Shown here: positions 9,905 to 18,441 of the stretch, in pieces | How positions within the stretch are numbered: position 1 is the stretch's first letter | Layout of the letters: each line of letters opens with the position of its first letter | Assembly (NCBI GenBank): GCA_016713625.1 | Contig: JADJOT010000009.1 | Coordinates: 744,001 to 808,000 of the forward strand | Length of the DNA stretch: 64,000 nt | Reading direction: 5' to 3' | Origin: Candidatus Accumulibacter affinis | Lineage (GTDB): Bacteria > Pseudomonadota > Gammaproteobacteria > Burkholderiales > Rhodocyclaceae | Position numbers and translations under genes: made by a program | Notes under the pieces: generated by a model | What the model was told of the DNA's origin: nothing | Seen by the model: only the letters and a program-made list of their open reading frames with translations | The model's database searches: none

Positions 9905-10348
9905 TCACGCGGCGTCGTCGGGCTTGCGCAGCATTTTCTCCACTTCGCCCACATGCACCTCCTCGGCGTAAATCATCTTGCGCGCGTACTCCTCGAGCAC
10001 CACCGAGCTGTCCTTCACCTGTTCCAGCAGCTTGCGGTAGAGTGCCACGGCCTGGGTTTCCCCCTGCAGCGAGGTGCGCAGAATGGCGCCAATATCGTTG
10101 TGGTGCTGGTCCAAAAGGGCACCGATCGACAACGATGGCTGGCCGCCAAGAAGCGTGATGATCTCGCCGGCTTCCTGGGCATGCAGCAGCGACTCGTCGG
10201 CCTGCGCCCGCAACCAGGAAACGATGGGGATACGGCCGTAGCCAACGACCATGAACGAGAAGTGGGTGTAGCGTACGACGCCGGCCAACTCGTGTTCGAG
10301 GATGCTGTTGAGTACCGCGAGAACCTTCTGCTTGTCGATTTCAGCCAT
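9905..10348 (-). CDS. Ferritin-like/bacterioferritin-like protein
   Basis: A 147-residue four-helix ferritin-like protein. Helix A has SILEHELAGVVRYTHFSF, helix B ADESLLHAQEAGEIITLLGG, helix C the GETQAVALYRKLL stretch, and helix D YAEEVHVGEVEKML; the acidic and histidine residues in these positions are those expected to hold a di-iron site. The length and the ILEHELAG start match small bacterioferritin-related proteins used in iron storage or oxidative stress handling. No signal peptide. The start at 10348 is the first ATG. It converges on the metallopeptidase fragment and precedes the pRiA4b-like gene with no operon evidence. Confidence 0.8.
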   Translation of the reverse strand: MAEIDKQKVLAVLNSILEHELAGVVRYTHFSFMVVGYGRIPIVSWLRAQADESLLHAQEAGEIITLLGGQPSLSIGALLDQHHNDIGAILRTSLQGETQAVALYRKLLEQVKDSSVVLEEYARKMIYAEEVHVGEVEKMLRKPDDAA

Positions 10349-10479
10349 GATGCGGACTCCTGGTGTTGGTTGGATGCTCGGACACAGCCCGAGCGTGTAC
10401 CTTGACCACCCAGCGCGCGCTGAAGTTCCTTCTCGACACGGCTACTGCCGCTTCCATCCTGAACTGTGTATTACGGAGC

Positions 10480-11058
10480 TCATCTTGCCGCCACCGCGGC
10501 GACTCTTGCGGCGTGGGCTGCGAAGTCGAAAGCGGCCGGGTCGAAATCCTCGCCCAGCCAATCCCTGGTTTCCTCGTACTCCTCGTGGTCCGGGTCCTTG
10601 AGGATCGCCAGCAGATCCGCGTAGCCGTAGACCCCGCCGCAGTCTTCCGGCGGACACGCGCCGGTGCCAGCGACCAGCATCGCCGGCGGCGCGTCCGGGT
10701 CGGGCGGTAGCCGTTTCTCGACGGCGATGCTGTGCCACCAGTCGTCACCGAAGTCGTACCAGTAACGAAACTTGCGCTGTCCCTCCAGCAACTCGCCGAG
10801 CGTGATGGAGTCTTCGGGGATCGCCGGCCGCTCACCAAACAGGTCGTCGTCGAGGCTGGGCATGCTCACCCGCTGGCCGGCCACCTGGAATTCGTGCAGG
10901 TGGTCGTCGTCCCAGCCCATGGCCACCTGGATGACCCGGTGAAAATCCCCGAAGGTGAGGTCATCATCGACTTCGACCCGACGCCAGATGGCCGGCGAAG
11001 TGTTCGAGGTGATCTTGAGGCGCAGTCGCCCGCCGGTGTTCTTCGCTATGGTGTTCAT
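10480..11058 (-). CDS. Plasmid pRiA4b ORF-3-like family protein
   Basis: A 192-residue protein with the IS1096-associated pRiA4b ORF-3 family fold: LRLKITSNTSPAIWRRVEV at the start, FGDFHRVIQVAMGW, then DDDHLHEFQV, FRYWYDFGDDWWHSI and PPEDCGGVYGYADLLAIL. The family occurs on plasmids and in mobile elements and chromosomes; its biochemical role is not established. The start at 11058 is the first ATG. Acidic residues dominate. It is not obviously part of an operon; about 210 bases separate it from the parvulin gene, with a terminator between them. Confidence 0.85.
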   Translation of the reverse strand: MNTIAKNTGGRLRLKITSNTSPAIWRRVEVDDDLTFGDFHRVIQVAMGWDDDHLHEFQVAGQRVSMPSLDDDLFGERPAIPEDSITLGELLEGQRKFRYWYDFGDDWWHSIAVEKRLPPDPDAPPAMLVAGTGACPPEDCGGVYGYADLLAILKDPDHEEYEETRDWLGEDFDPAAFDFAAHAARVAAVAAR

Positions 11059-11221
11059 GGTTGCACTACCTCCGTCGATTCCTTACCGAACTGGCTGACC
11101 ACACGCACCGCCACGCGTCTGCCGGTCCGGAGCGAAATGGGATGGGAGATGAAACTCCGGAAAGGCACGCTGCTGGAAGGTCTGTTCAGTTCACAGGCGT
11201 GCCGCCTGGACCGGCCAAACC

Positions 11222-11254
11222 AAAAAAAAGCGCCCGACTTACGGCGCTTTTTTT
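11222..11254 (-). terminator. Rho-independent terminator of the yciB-yciI-bolA-PPIase operon
   Basis: A five-base-pair GC core (GCGCC at 11230-11234 and GGCGC at 11243-11247) is flanked by eight A on one side and seven T on the other, so it can end transcription in both directions. It lies 15 bases beyond the parvulin stop codon at 11269, which suits termination of that leftward operon. Confidence 0.85.
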
Positions 11255-11268
11255 GTGGCGGAACCGGC

Positions 11269-12061
11269 TTACTGTACCTTCGCCTTGGCGCGCAGGTCAG
11301 TGACGTATTTCTGGAGCTGCTCCTGCTGCAGGCGCTGCGTCAGTTGTGGCTTGACCTGATCGAACGGTGGCACAGTCAACGGCCGGCTGTCCTCGAGCAG
11401 GATCACGTGGTAGCCGAAGTCGGTCTTGACCGGGACTTCGGTATCTTGCCCTTGCCCAGGCCGGCGACCGCATCGCCGAAGGGTTTCACGTAGCCTGCTG
11501 TGGGCGCCCAGCCGAGGTCGCCGCCCTTGTCCTTGGAACCGGGGTCCTTCGACTGCTTGGCCAGATCGTCGAACTTGGCGCCCTTCTTCAGATTGACGAT
11601 GATCGCCTTGGCTTCGTCCTCCTGTTCTACCAGGATGTGCCGGACCTTATACTCGGTGTTGCCCATCTGGCTTTTCATCCTGTCGTACGCGGCCTTCCAG
11701 ATCCTGCTCGCTGATCGGGTGCTTCTTGATGAAGTCCTGAACAAAGGCGCGGATGTAAATCGCCTGGCGTGCCAGATCGGCCTGCGCCGCCACATCGGGC
11801 TGCTTGTCGAGGTTCATCTTTTTCGCCTCCTGGACCAGCAACTCGCGCCGGATCAGCTCTTCCTTGACGGCGTTCTTCAGCTCCGGGCTATCGGGAGCGC
11901 CCTGGGCTTTCTGTTCGGCGACAAAGGCGTTGGCCACGGTCTGCGAAATGGCGGCGCCGTTGACGGTGGCGACGGTTCCACTGGCAGCCTTCTGGGCAGC
12001 CACCGGGAGCGAGATCAGCGCGCCGAGCAACAGCGCTGGCGAGTTTGGAAAGCTTGTGCAT
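11269..12061 (-). CDS. Peptidyl-prolyl cis-trans isomerase, parvulin type (PpiC/PrsA-like), three frame breaks
   Basis: Periplasmic parvulin foldase. The ATG at 12061 gives MHKLSKL and, after one shift near 12040, a signal peptide (LLLGALISLPVAAQ). The N-terminal SurA-like helices (ELIRRELLVQEAKK) are followed by the rotamase domain in another frame (KVRHILVEQEDEAKAII, FDDLAKQSKDPGSKDKGGDLG), and the end (KTDFGYHVILLEDSRPLTVP, stop at 11269) is in a third. Breaks are therefore near 12040, 11690 and 11445. The order yciB-yciI-bolA-PPIase on one strand with minimal gaps is a familiar betaproteobacterial operon, so the gene is very likely intact in the organism. Confidence 0.87.
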
Positions 12062-12108
12062 TTCTGGTAGTCCTTTTGTTGGGGTGGGTTGGGGCAAAGC
12101 AAATTGAA

Positions 12109-12426
12109 TCAGGGAGCAATCGCAGTCGTCGCCAGGGCTTCTGCCGGGGTCAGCGCCTGAATTCCCAGGGCGTGAATGCGGGTGCGCAGGAGGTCGCCAA
12201 GCGCGTCATGGAGCATGCGGTGACGCGCCAGGCGGCCCTGGCCGGTGAACGCGGCCGAGACGATCAGCAGACGATAATGACCGCCACCGCCTTTGGCGCC
12301 GGGGTGGCCGGCGTGTCGTGCGGAGTCGTCGATCACCTGCAGACGAAGCGGTTCGAGAACGGCCAGTCTTTGCTGGATGATTGTCTGAACCTCTGCAGCA
12401 GCGCCGACGGCGTGCGTGTCGCTCAC
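12109..12426 (-). CDS. bolA: BolA family protein
   Basis: A 105-residue BolA-type protein. BolA proteins partner with monothiol glutaredoxins in iron-sulfur handling and affect cell shape and stress responses. The helix-turn region IIQQRLAVLEPLRLQVIDDS, the HYRLLIVSAAFTGQGRLARHR strand-loop with its conserved histidine, and the end ALGIQALTPAEA match the family. I chose the GTG at 12426 because it overlaps the stop of the upstream yciI-like gene (GTGA), implying translational coupling, and because an upstream extension is Arg-rich and unlike BolA. Confidence 0.88.
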   Translation of the reverse strand: MSDTHAVGAAAEVQTIIQQRLAVLEPLRLQVIDDSARHAGHPGAKGGGGHYRLLIVSAAFTGQGRLARHRMLHDALGDLLRTRIHALGIQALTPAEALATTAIAP

Positions 12427-12728
12427 GCCGGCAGCACCTTCTTGAACGGTTTGACGGTCACCGCAGCGTAGACGCCGGCGGCGACGTAGGGATCCGCGTC
12501 CGCCCACGCCCTGGCTGCTTCGAGCGAAGCGAATTCGGCGACAATCAGGCTGCCCGAGAAACCCGCCGGTCCGGGATCGGGGCAGTCGATGGCGGGGAAA
12601 GGACCGGCCAGCAGCAGGCGTCCGGCGTTCTGCAGCGCCTGTAGACGCTCGACATGTGCCGGCCGGGCAGCGAGGCGTTCGGCCAGCGACTCCGGGCGGT
12701 CTTCACCGACAATGGCGTAGAACATCAT
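12423..12728 (-). CDS. YciI family protein
   Basis: A 101-residue YciI-like protein, a ferredoxin-like fold of uncertain enzymatic role. It starts MMFYAIVGEDRPESLAERLA, keeps the conserved His after the first helix (RPAHVERLQAL) and the LLLAGPFP and GSLIVAEFAS strands, and ends KPFKKVLP. It overlaps yciB upstream by a few bases and bolA downstream by four, so it sits in the middle of a tightly coupled operon. Either of the two first Met codons could be the start. Confidence 0.88.
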   Translation of the reverse strand: MMFYAIVGEDRPESLAERLAARPAHVERLQALQNAGRLLLAGPFPAIDCPDPGPAGFSGSLIVAEFASLEAARAWADADPYVAAGVYAAVTVKPFKKVLPA

Positions 12729-13258
12729 TTGCTCTCCTCAATGTATTTCGACAGCAGCAAGCCCTGCACGAGTACGAAAACCAGCATCAGCCCCATACCC
12801 CCGAACAGCTTGAAGTTGACCCAGTCGTCGGTGGAAAAGTTGAAGGCGACGAACAGGTTGGCGATGCCCATGAAAACGAAGAAACCGATCCACGACCAGT
12901 TGAGCCTGTTCCAGGCGACTTCCGGCAGTTCCATCTGTTCGCCCAGCAGCGCGCGCATCAGATTCTTCTTCATGAACAGGGTACCGCCCAGGAGCGCCGC
13001 GGCAAAGGCCCAGTAGAGCACCGTCGGCTTCCACTTGATGAAGTTCTCGTCTTGCAGGACCAGGGTCATGCCACCGAACACGGTGATGATCACCAGGCTG
13101 ATCCAGAGCATGGTGTCGATCTTGCGGCCCCGGAACCACAACCAGCCGATCTGCGCAAAGGTCGCAGCGATGGCCACTCCGGTCGCGACGTAGATGTCGA
13201 AAACCTTGAAGGCGATGAAGAAAAGAATGACAGGAAAGAGGTCGAAAAGGAACTTCAT
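12725..13258 (-). CDS. yciB: Inner-membrane septation protein YciB (IspZ)
   Basis: A 177-residue polytopic membrane protein. YciB/IspZ affects cell-envelope synthesis and septation. The start at 13258 gives MKFLFDLFPVILFFIAFK, the family N-terminus; the upstream in-frame codon at 13273 is less likely. Typical features follow: DIYVATGVAIAATF, a cytoplasmic loop with RGRKIDTMLWISL, the motif DENFIKWKPTVLYW, and NLFVAFNFSTDDWVNFK near the end. About five hydrophobic helices. First gene of the yciB-yciI-bolA-PPIase operon. Confidence 0.93.
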   Translation of the reverse strand: MKFLFDLFPVILFFIAFKVFDIYVATGVAIAATFAQIGWLWFRGRKIDTMLWISLVIITVFGGMTLVLQDENFIKWKPTVLYWAFAAALLGGTLFMKKNLMRALLGEQMELPEVAWNRLNWSWIGFFVFMGIANLFVAFNFSTDDWVNFKLFGGMGLMLVFVLVQGLLLSKYIEESK

Positions 13259-13571
13259 GGGGAACGCCGTCAAAAGACCGCGGGATTATGGCCGATTTGC
13301 CGCGCTGCTGTCCATGACTACCGCAATCGGGCAGCCCTGACGCATGACCCAGCCGAATCGGATCTGTTTGCCGGTACCGCCCGTTTTCGCTGGCGAGGCG
13401 GTCAGATGGGGGTTGGCTAGCGGCAAAGGAGCGCTGGTAGCGCGGGTAGTGTGGGGTCAGTCAATGGGAGGTGAGAGGTCGTTGGAGCTCCGTTGTGATC
13501 GTCAGGCGAGCTGGTTTCCCGGCGCGGACTGCGCCGCGCTGGGGAAGATGTCTTGGGCAGGCCGGGGAAGG
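13259..13571. other. Intergenic between yciB promoter side and mobile unit
   Basis: About 310 bases holding the upstream region of yciB and the distal flank of the transposase unit. No gene was recognised. I searched by eye for an inverted repeat partner to the far side of the DUF4338 gene (about 15,420-15,530) and found none convincing. Confidence 0.4.
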
Positions 13572-14422
13572 TTATTCGAGTTGCAGCAGGAACGGTTTGG
13601 CGAGGAGCACGCGCATGCGCGCGGGATCGAGCCAGGGAGCGGCGCAGGAACTGCGGATAAAGGCGATGGCGCCGCGCACACCGAATTGCCGATACAGGTC
13701 GCGTAGCTGCCGGGTGAAGCGTGCCAGGGTATTGAAGACATGCGCCAGGCTTTCAGGGCATGGAGCGCGTGGAACTCCTGCCAGACTCTGGACAAATCCT
13801 TGTCCTTGAGCACGATCATGAACTGCCAGTGGTAGCCACGGCAGCGCTGCATCACCGGCCCGTTGGCGTAGAGGCCATCGAGCAGGAGCAGGATCGGCAG
13901 GCCGGGGAACAGCGTCTTGAGCCGATCGCTCAAGCGCACAAAGCCGCGCAGCTCGCCATCCTGCTGTTGCGCTTCGGGTTCGCCCAGCGCGTGTTCGAGG
14001 AACTCGCTGAGCAACGGGATGACCAGACCGTTGTGGAAGGTGAGACTGGCCTCGAGGAGGTAGACGAAGTACTGGGTGTGACGGGTTTCCTCCTTGCCGA
14101 CGGTCCGCTGCAGGAGTTCCTCCGCCCAGAGGGTGTCGCCGGCGAGCTTCTGTGAGCCGTCGATGGCGATCGGATAGCAGCGGTTGATCAGATAGCGGCG
14201 AAAGCTCTTGCCGCGGATCAGCCGCTTGACCAGATCGACGTGGGCCTGTTCGAGATGTTCCAGGTCGAGCAAGGTGGGCAGCTCTTTGCGCAGAAGGCGC
14301 ATCTGTTTGCTCACGGCGTCCTCGCGGGCCTCTCTCTCTTCGGCGATGGTCGCGAAGGTCGAGCATCGGTTGGGCAAAGAAGCGGGGGAGTGGGGAACTT
14401 GTCCACTCGCGCGCAGTTTCAA
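13572..14422 (-). CDS. DDE transposase, family unsure, one frame break
   Basis: Transposase-like protein of about 283 residues. Two acidic motifs look catalytic: YPIAIDGSQKLAG and LPILLLLDGLYANGP, followed by QFMIVLKDKDL. These are the first and second aspartates of an RNase H-like DDE fold; the last acidic residue is not certain. The frame from the TTG at 14422 is good to about 13760; the tail LARFTRQLRDLYRQFGV to LLAKPFLLQLE is in another frame ending at 13572, so one indel is placed near 13755. The start lies directly after the stop of the upstream DUF4338 gene, so the two are co-transcribed. It may be inactive if the break is real. Confidence 0.7.
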
Positions 14423-14424
14423 GT

Positions 14425-15414
14425 TCAGCGCCCTTTCCTGCTGTTTCTTTTTTGCGCGCAGCCCCTGGATGGTGGCGCGTGTCGGGGCGACGGCTCATGA
14501 CCGGGAGTTCCCAGGACGGCGCACAGCCGGTCGCGACCATCGGCGCAGAGCGGCTTGACCCACACCTGGCGGGGCGTGCTCTGATAGGACTGGCCGGGGC
14601 GGGCCAGCCCACGCCCGCTGGTCTCCCCAAGCAACTGCCAACCGGCGGCGCGGTAACAGGTACCGGCATAGTGACGCGGATCGACGAAGGTCTCGAGCAG
14701 CAGGGGCTCGAAGCCCCAGTGATCGAGCCAGTCGGCGCGTGCGCGGCGCGCGAGTTGTCCGAGCACATGGCTGGCCAGATGCGCTACCCGGACGTGGGGA
14801 AAGATCAGGAAGCGGCTGTTGTTCACCACCCGCGCCACGTTCTCGCGGCGGGCCTGGGCCGTCCAGCCGATCCAGCGGTCGCGCACGGCCACCGCCCGGG
14901 CAGCGCCGGCCAGCAGGACGCAGCCCAGGCGCCGGTCGCCCGCCAGGATGAAGTAGCGCAAGCGGTAGCCGAAGGCCCCCTGGAAACCCAGCGGGTGCCA
15001 GCGCGCCACCAGCGCATCCCACTGCGCCCCCACGGCCGCGTCGCGAACCACTTCCAGGGAGACCGGGGCGAGTGCTGACAGGGCGCAGTGCACCAGAGGC
15101 TCGGCAACTGGCTCTACGGCTGCCGCGGGTGCCGTCGAACGGCGCGGCGGCGAGGGCCGCAGTGCAGGAAGCGCCAGCAACCCGGCCACCCGCAAACGTT
15201 CCAGGAACTCCAGGCAAGCGTGGATCTTCGGGGTTCCCGATAGGGTGAACCAAGCGAGATGTTCGCAGAGCGTCGCCGCCAACTCCTGGCGCGGCAATCC
15301 CGGCAGCCATGCCACGGTCGCACAGAGGTCAGCAATCTCCGCAGCGCTGAATTCGCGACCGCAGATACCCAAGCTCTCGTATTCATGACCTCCACCACGG
15401 ATCCTCCGGCTCAA
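14425..15414 (-). CDS. DUF4338 (Druantia DruA-like) protein paired with a transposase
   Basis: A protein of up to 329 residues with DUF4338, the domain of DruA in the Druantia anti-phage system and of many transposon-linked proteins. The family N-terminus is present (CGREFSAAEIADL), then SLEVVRDAAVGAQWDALVAR, the core FGYRLRYFILAGDRRLGCVL, the WIGWTAQARRENVARVVNN strand and RFLIFPHVRVAHLASHVL, and the GTCYRAAGWQLLGETSGRG motif. The TTG at 15414 or the TTG at 15372 could start it. It is immediately upstream of, and reads into, a DDE transposase gene. None of the other Druantia genes is nearby, so a role in transposition or target choice is more likely than stand-alone defence; that is inference. 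Confidence 0.8.
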   Translation of the reverse strand: MSRRIRGGGHEYESLGICGREFSAAEIADLCATVAWLPGLPRQELAATLCEHLAWFTLSGTPKIHACLEFLERLRVAGLLALPALRPSPPRRSTAPAAAVEPVAEPLVHCALSALAPVSLEVVRDAAVGAQWDALVARWHPLGFQGAFGYRLRYFILAGDRRLGCVLLAGAARAVAVRDRWIGWTAQARRENVARVVNNSRFLIFPHVRVAHLASHVLGQLARRARADWLDHWGFEPLLLETFVDPRHYAGTCYRAAGWQLLGETSGRGLARPGQSYQSTPRQVWVKPLCADGRDRLCAVLGTPGHEPSPRHAPPSRGCAQKRNSRKGR

Positions 15415-15829
15415 GCGCAGACCTGTTGTCCTTCACGTATCCTGCCAGAAACCCGTGCGCCTGTCCAGCCCCCCTTTGCGAAAGTTATTTTTTCCGGTCG
15501 CCCCTAAGCCTTGCTACGACTGGCCTTCGCTAGTCATGCGTCAGGGCTGAGGTTGCATAGTAAGTATTGACCGCTAATGCTGCGACCACTACAATCCGAA
15601 ATTTTTTTCGTACGACCCGTTTGCGTTCGGATCACGGCGCGCTGGGAAGCGCTCTTCGCCATAGGAGACCTTGCCAGGTAAGCGCTGCCGCATTCTCCAC
15701 ATTGTTGACGAGGCGAGTGCTCGAGTTGCAGCGGCAGATCCGCCACGCGCGCGATTGCTGACTGCTGCTGAGCTTTGCTGTGGGCGCTACGGACAAATCG
15801 CCGCGTCATCTAGGAACATCAGGGATTCT
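15415..15829. other. Upstream region of the capsule operon
   Basis: About 415 bases before the kpsM start. It includes a long T-run near 15,603 and an AT-richer patch (about 15,540-15,620) that could hold the capsule promoter. In-frame codons upstream of 15830 exist back to 15671 but lack a ribosome site. No RNA gene or clear operator was seen. Confidence 0.35.
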
Positions 15830-16627
15830 GTGATCGCACCAGTACTCGATACTCGTTCGTCGGTCCGTGTTACCTTCGCGGTCTGGGAGGCGCTGTTCTT
15901 GCGTGAGGCCATTGGCCGTGTCTCGGGAGGCCGGGTGGCTTGGCTTTGGCTGCTGCTGGAGCCGGTGGCTCAGCTTGCCCTGCTTTTGGCAGTCATTTCC
16001 GCTATCCGGGGGCGGACGGCGTCCGGGTACGAATACGCTCCGTTTTTGGCAATCGGCGTGCTTGCCTACAACCTTTTCAAGAATACGGCGCTACGTTCGA
16101 TGGCGGCTATCTCCGCCAATAAGGCGCTCTTCACCTACCGGCAAGTCAAGCCGGTGGACGTCGTACTGGTGAGGGCCTGTCTCGAAGGCGTCATCCAGAT
16201 TTTGGTCAGCATTGTGCTCCTGATCGGCATGTCTCTGGCTGGCTTTGACAGTATTCCTCACGATCCTCTGCAGGCGTTTGTGGTTGTCATCTTGCTCTGG
16301 GTTTTTGGCATGGGCTTGGGTTTGATCCTGGCGGTGGGTGACACGCTGGTTGCAGAACTCGGCCGGCTGGCGAGGCTGGCGTTCGTACCGCTGTATTTCT
16401 TGTCAGGGATTTTTTTCTCGCTGGCGATGTTGCCGCCCGGGCTGCGCGAATGGATGCTGCTTAATCCGGTCGTGCATGGTCTGGAAGCTCTGCGCGAGGC
16501 CTTCCTGCTACATTATCGTCTCGTAGAGGGAGTCACCGTCGGTTATCTGGCGGCCTTTGCCTTTGCTTCGTTCTTTCTTGGCCTGGCGCTGCAGATACGT
16601 TTCGCCAATCGGCTGGTAATGCAATGA
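15830..16627 (+). CDS. kpsM: Capsule polysaccharide ABC transporter permease (KpsM-like)
   Basis: Membrane half of the ABC-2 exporter that carries the finished capsule polymer across the inner membrane. The GTG at 15830 gives 265 residues, the usual length for KpsM/CtrC. Features: a cytoplasmic N-terminal helix (LFLREAIGRVSGGRVAW) and six hydrophobic segments, among them PVAQLALLLAVISAI and FVPLYFLSGIFFSLAMLP, and the ending LQIRFANRLVMQ. The KPVDVVLVRACLEGVIQ stretch is typical. Stop overlaps the kpsT start (ATGA at 16624), so the two are coupled. The first of four consecutive export genes. Confidence 0.92.
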   Translation: MIAPVLDTRSSVRVTFAVWEALFLREAIGRVSGGRVAWLWLLLEPVAQLALLLAVISAIRGRTASGYEYAPFLAIGVLAYNLFKNTALRSMAAISANKALFTYRQVKPVDVVLVRACLEGVIQILVSIVLLIGMSLAGFDSIPHDPLQAFVVVILLWVFGMGLGLILAVGDTLVAELGRLARLAFVPLYFLSGIFFSLAMLPPGLREWMLLNPVVHGLEALREAFLLHYRLVEGVTVGYLAAFAFASFFLGLALQIRFANRLVMQ

Positions 16628-17289
16628 TTCTCGTGCAAGATGTGCACAAGCGCTACCAAACCGACCATGGTCCTGGCAAGTGGGTACTGCAGGGCGTCTC
16701 ACTGACTATCCCGCCAAAGCTGGGCGTTGGTCTCGTCGGTCGCAATGGCGCCGGCAAGTCCACCTTGTTGCGCCTGGTTGGCGGCGTCGATCTCCCTAAC
16801 CGCGGTCGCATTGACCGGCAATGCCGCGTTTCCTGGCCAATGGGCTACGGCGGCGGCTTGCAGGGGTCGCTGACTGGGCGCCAGAACGCGAAATTTGTCT
16901 GCCGCATCCACGGGCACGAAGACGATATTCCCGATCGTTTGGCCTTTGTTCAGGACTTCGCTGAAATTGGCGCAGCTTTTGAGCAACCCGTCAAAACCTA
17001 CTCTTCGGGGATGCGCTCGCGGCTGCAATTTGCCCTGTCGCTGGCTTTCGAGTTTGACGTGTATATCTCCGACGAAGTCACTGCTGCTGGCGATGCCGCT
17101 TTCCGAAAAAAGGCTGCCGCAGCCTTCAAGGAGCGCGCCGACCACGCGGGGATCGTGATGGTGTCGCACAGCGAGAGCACCTTGAAGCAGTTCTGCACTG
17201 CGGGAATATTGCTGGAGAAGGGACGGGCACACTGGTTCGACGACATCAATGATGCCCTGCGGGCATACCAGGAAAGTATAAGCGCATGA
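16624..17289 (+). CDS. kpsT: Capsule polysaccharide ABC transporter ATPase (KpsT-like)
   Basis: Nucleotide-binding subunit of the exporter, 221 residues. Walker A is GRNGAGKSTLLRLVGG; the signature is YSSGMRSRLQFALSLAF with the Walker B and following acidic stretch FDVYISDEVTAAGD, the variant usual in KpsT rather than the canonical LSGGQ and LDEP. The switch histidine is in VMVSHSESTLKQF. Starts four bases inside kpsM and ends four bases inside the kpsE-like gene, so kpsM-kpsT-kpsE read as one translationally coupled unit. Confidence 0.94.
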   Translation: MILVQDVHKRYQTDHGPGKWVLQGVSLTIPPKLGVGLVGRNGAGKSTLLRLVGGVDLPNRGRIDRQCRVSWPMGYGGGLQGSLTGRQNAKFVCRIHGHEDDIPDRLAFVQDFAEIGAAFEQPVKTYSSGMRSRLQFALSLAFEFDVYISDEVTAAGDAAFRKKAAAAFKERADHAGIVMVSHSESTLKQFCTAGILLEKGRAHWFDDINDALRAYQESISA

Positions 17290-18437
17290 TTGATCGCCTC
17301 CGCCAGCATCCGATTCCACGATTTATCGAGCGCGTGCACCAGCGGCTGGCCCCGCACATCGTCCGTCGTCGAACGCTGCAGGCCGCACTGGTGGCGATCG
17401 TGCTTGCCATCCTGTATTGGGGTGTGGTGGCCTCCGACCGCTATGTCTCTGAAGCCGATGTGGTGGTTGACCGTACCGATGTGGGCAGTGGGCAAAGTAT
17501 GGATTTTTCAGCGCTACTTACTGGTGGAGGGCGAAGTGTCTACGACTTGATGCTCATGCGTGATCATTTGCGCTCGCTGGATATGCTGCAAAAGCTCGAC
17601 GTCCGGCTCAAGCTGCGTGCCCATTACAGCGACTGGAGGCGCGATCCCATCTCGCGTATGTGGTCTGAGGACACCGAGCAGGAGTTCTTTCACAGGCATT
17701 ACCTGTCGCGCGTCAGTATCGAACTTGACGATGCCGTTGGCGTGCTTCGCATCAAGGCGCAGGCGTACAGTCCAGAAATGGCGCAGTCTATTTCCAGTGC
17801 GCTTGTAGAGGAAGGCGAGCGCTTCATGAATGAACTCGCTCGCCGCCTTGCCCGCGACCAGGTCGACTTCCTGGAGAAGGAAGTCGACCGGATGAGCGAG
17901 CGTCTTCTGAAAGCTCGCCAAGCCCTGGTCAATTTTCAGAATGTCAAAGGCTTCATCTCACCGCAGGCGGCAGCCGAGAGCTTAAGCACCATCGTGGCTC
18001 GGTGGGAAGGACAACTCACAGAGCTCAAGGCCAAACGCGAAACGATGCTCGGCTACCTCAGCCCGACGGCGCCCGACATAGCAATGATAGACCTCGAGAT
18101 AGGTTCGATCGTAAAGCAACTGCAAGCTGAGCGGGGCCGGCTGACTTCGCCGAAAGGCGGCACGCTCAACCGGACGGTGGAAGAATTTCAGCGACTTGAG
18201 ATGGAAACCGTGTTCGCACAGGACGTCTACAAGACGGCCTTGGTCGCCCTCGAAAAAGGGCGCATGGAAGCCACTCGCAATCTCAAGAAGGTTTCGTTAG
18301 TGCAAAGCCCAACGCTGCCACAATATCCGCTGGAACCGCGCCGGATCTACAACATGCTCGTTTTCACGCTCTCCGTTCTAGTGCTGGCCGGTATCGTGCA
18401 ACTGCTCGCCGCCATCATCCGCGACCACAAGGACTGA
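17286..18437 (+). CDS. kpsE: Capsule export inner-membrane protein (KpsE/CtrB-like)
   Basis: Polysaccharide co-polymerase-like protein of 383 residues linking the inner-membrane transporter with the outer-membrane channel. Membrane helices lie near each end (ALVAIVLAILYWGVVASD about 39-56, and MLVFTLSVLVLAGIVQLLAA about 357-376), with a periplasmic domain between them that contains a long coiled coil (DQVDFLEKEVDRMSERLLKA). The C-terminal segment before the second helix has SPTLPQYPLEPRRIYNML, the proline-rich motif expected in the KpsE/CtrB/Wzz group. The start overlaps the kpsT stop; the kpsD-like gene follows after four bases. Confidence 0.9.
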   Translation: MIDRLRQHPIPRFIERVHQRLAPHIVRRRTLQAALVAIVLAILYWGVVASDRYVSEADVVVDRTDVGSGQSMDFSALLTGGGRSVYDLMLMRDHLRSLDMLQKLDVRLKLRAHYSDWRRDPISRMWSEDTEQEFFHRHYLSRVSIELDDAVGVLRIKAQAYSPEMAQSISSALVEEGERFMNELARRLARDQVDFLEKEVDRMSERLLKARQALVNFQNVKGFISPQAAAESLSTIVARWEGQLTELKAKRETMLGYLSPTAPDIAMIDLEIGSIVKQLQAERGRLTSPKGGTLNRTVEEFQRLEMETVFAQDVYKTALVALEKGRMEATRNLKKVSLVQSPTLPQYPLEPRRIYNMLVFTLSVLVLAGIVQLLAAIIRDHKD

Positions 18438-18441
18438 ACCC

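Larger units (their letters stand above)
13572..15414 (-). mobile_element. Two-gene mobile unit: DUF4338 plus DDE transposase
   Basis: The two genes are two bases apart on the same strand and split yciB from the capsule locus. Terminal inverted repeats and a target duplication were not found by eye, so the limits given are those of the genes, not of the element. Confidence 0.5.

Noticed and set aside
14425..15414. Druantia anti-phage system
   Set aside because: Only the DruA-like domain is present. No DruE-type helicase or other Druantia gene lies in the window, and both DUF4338 genes are coupled to transposases.
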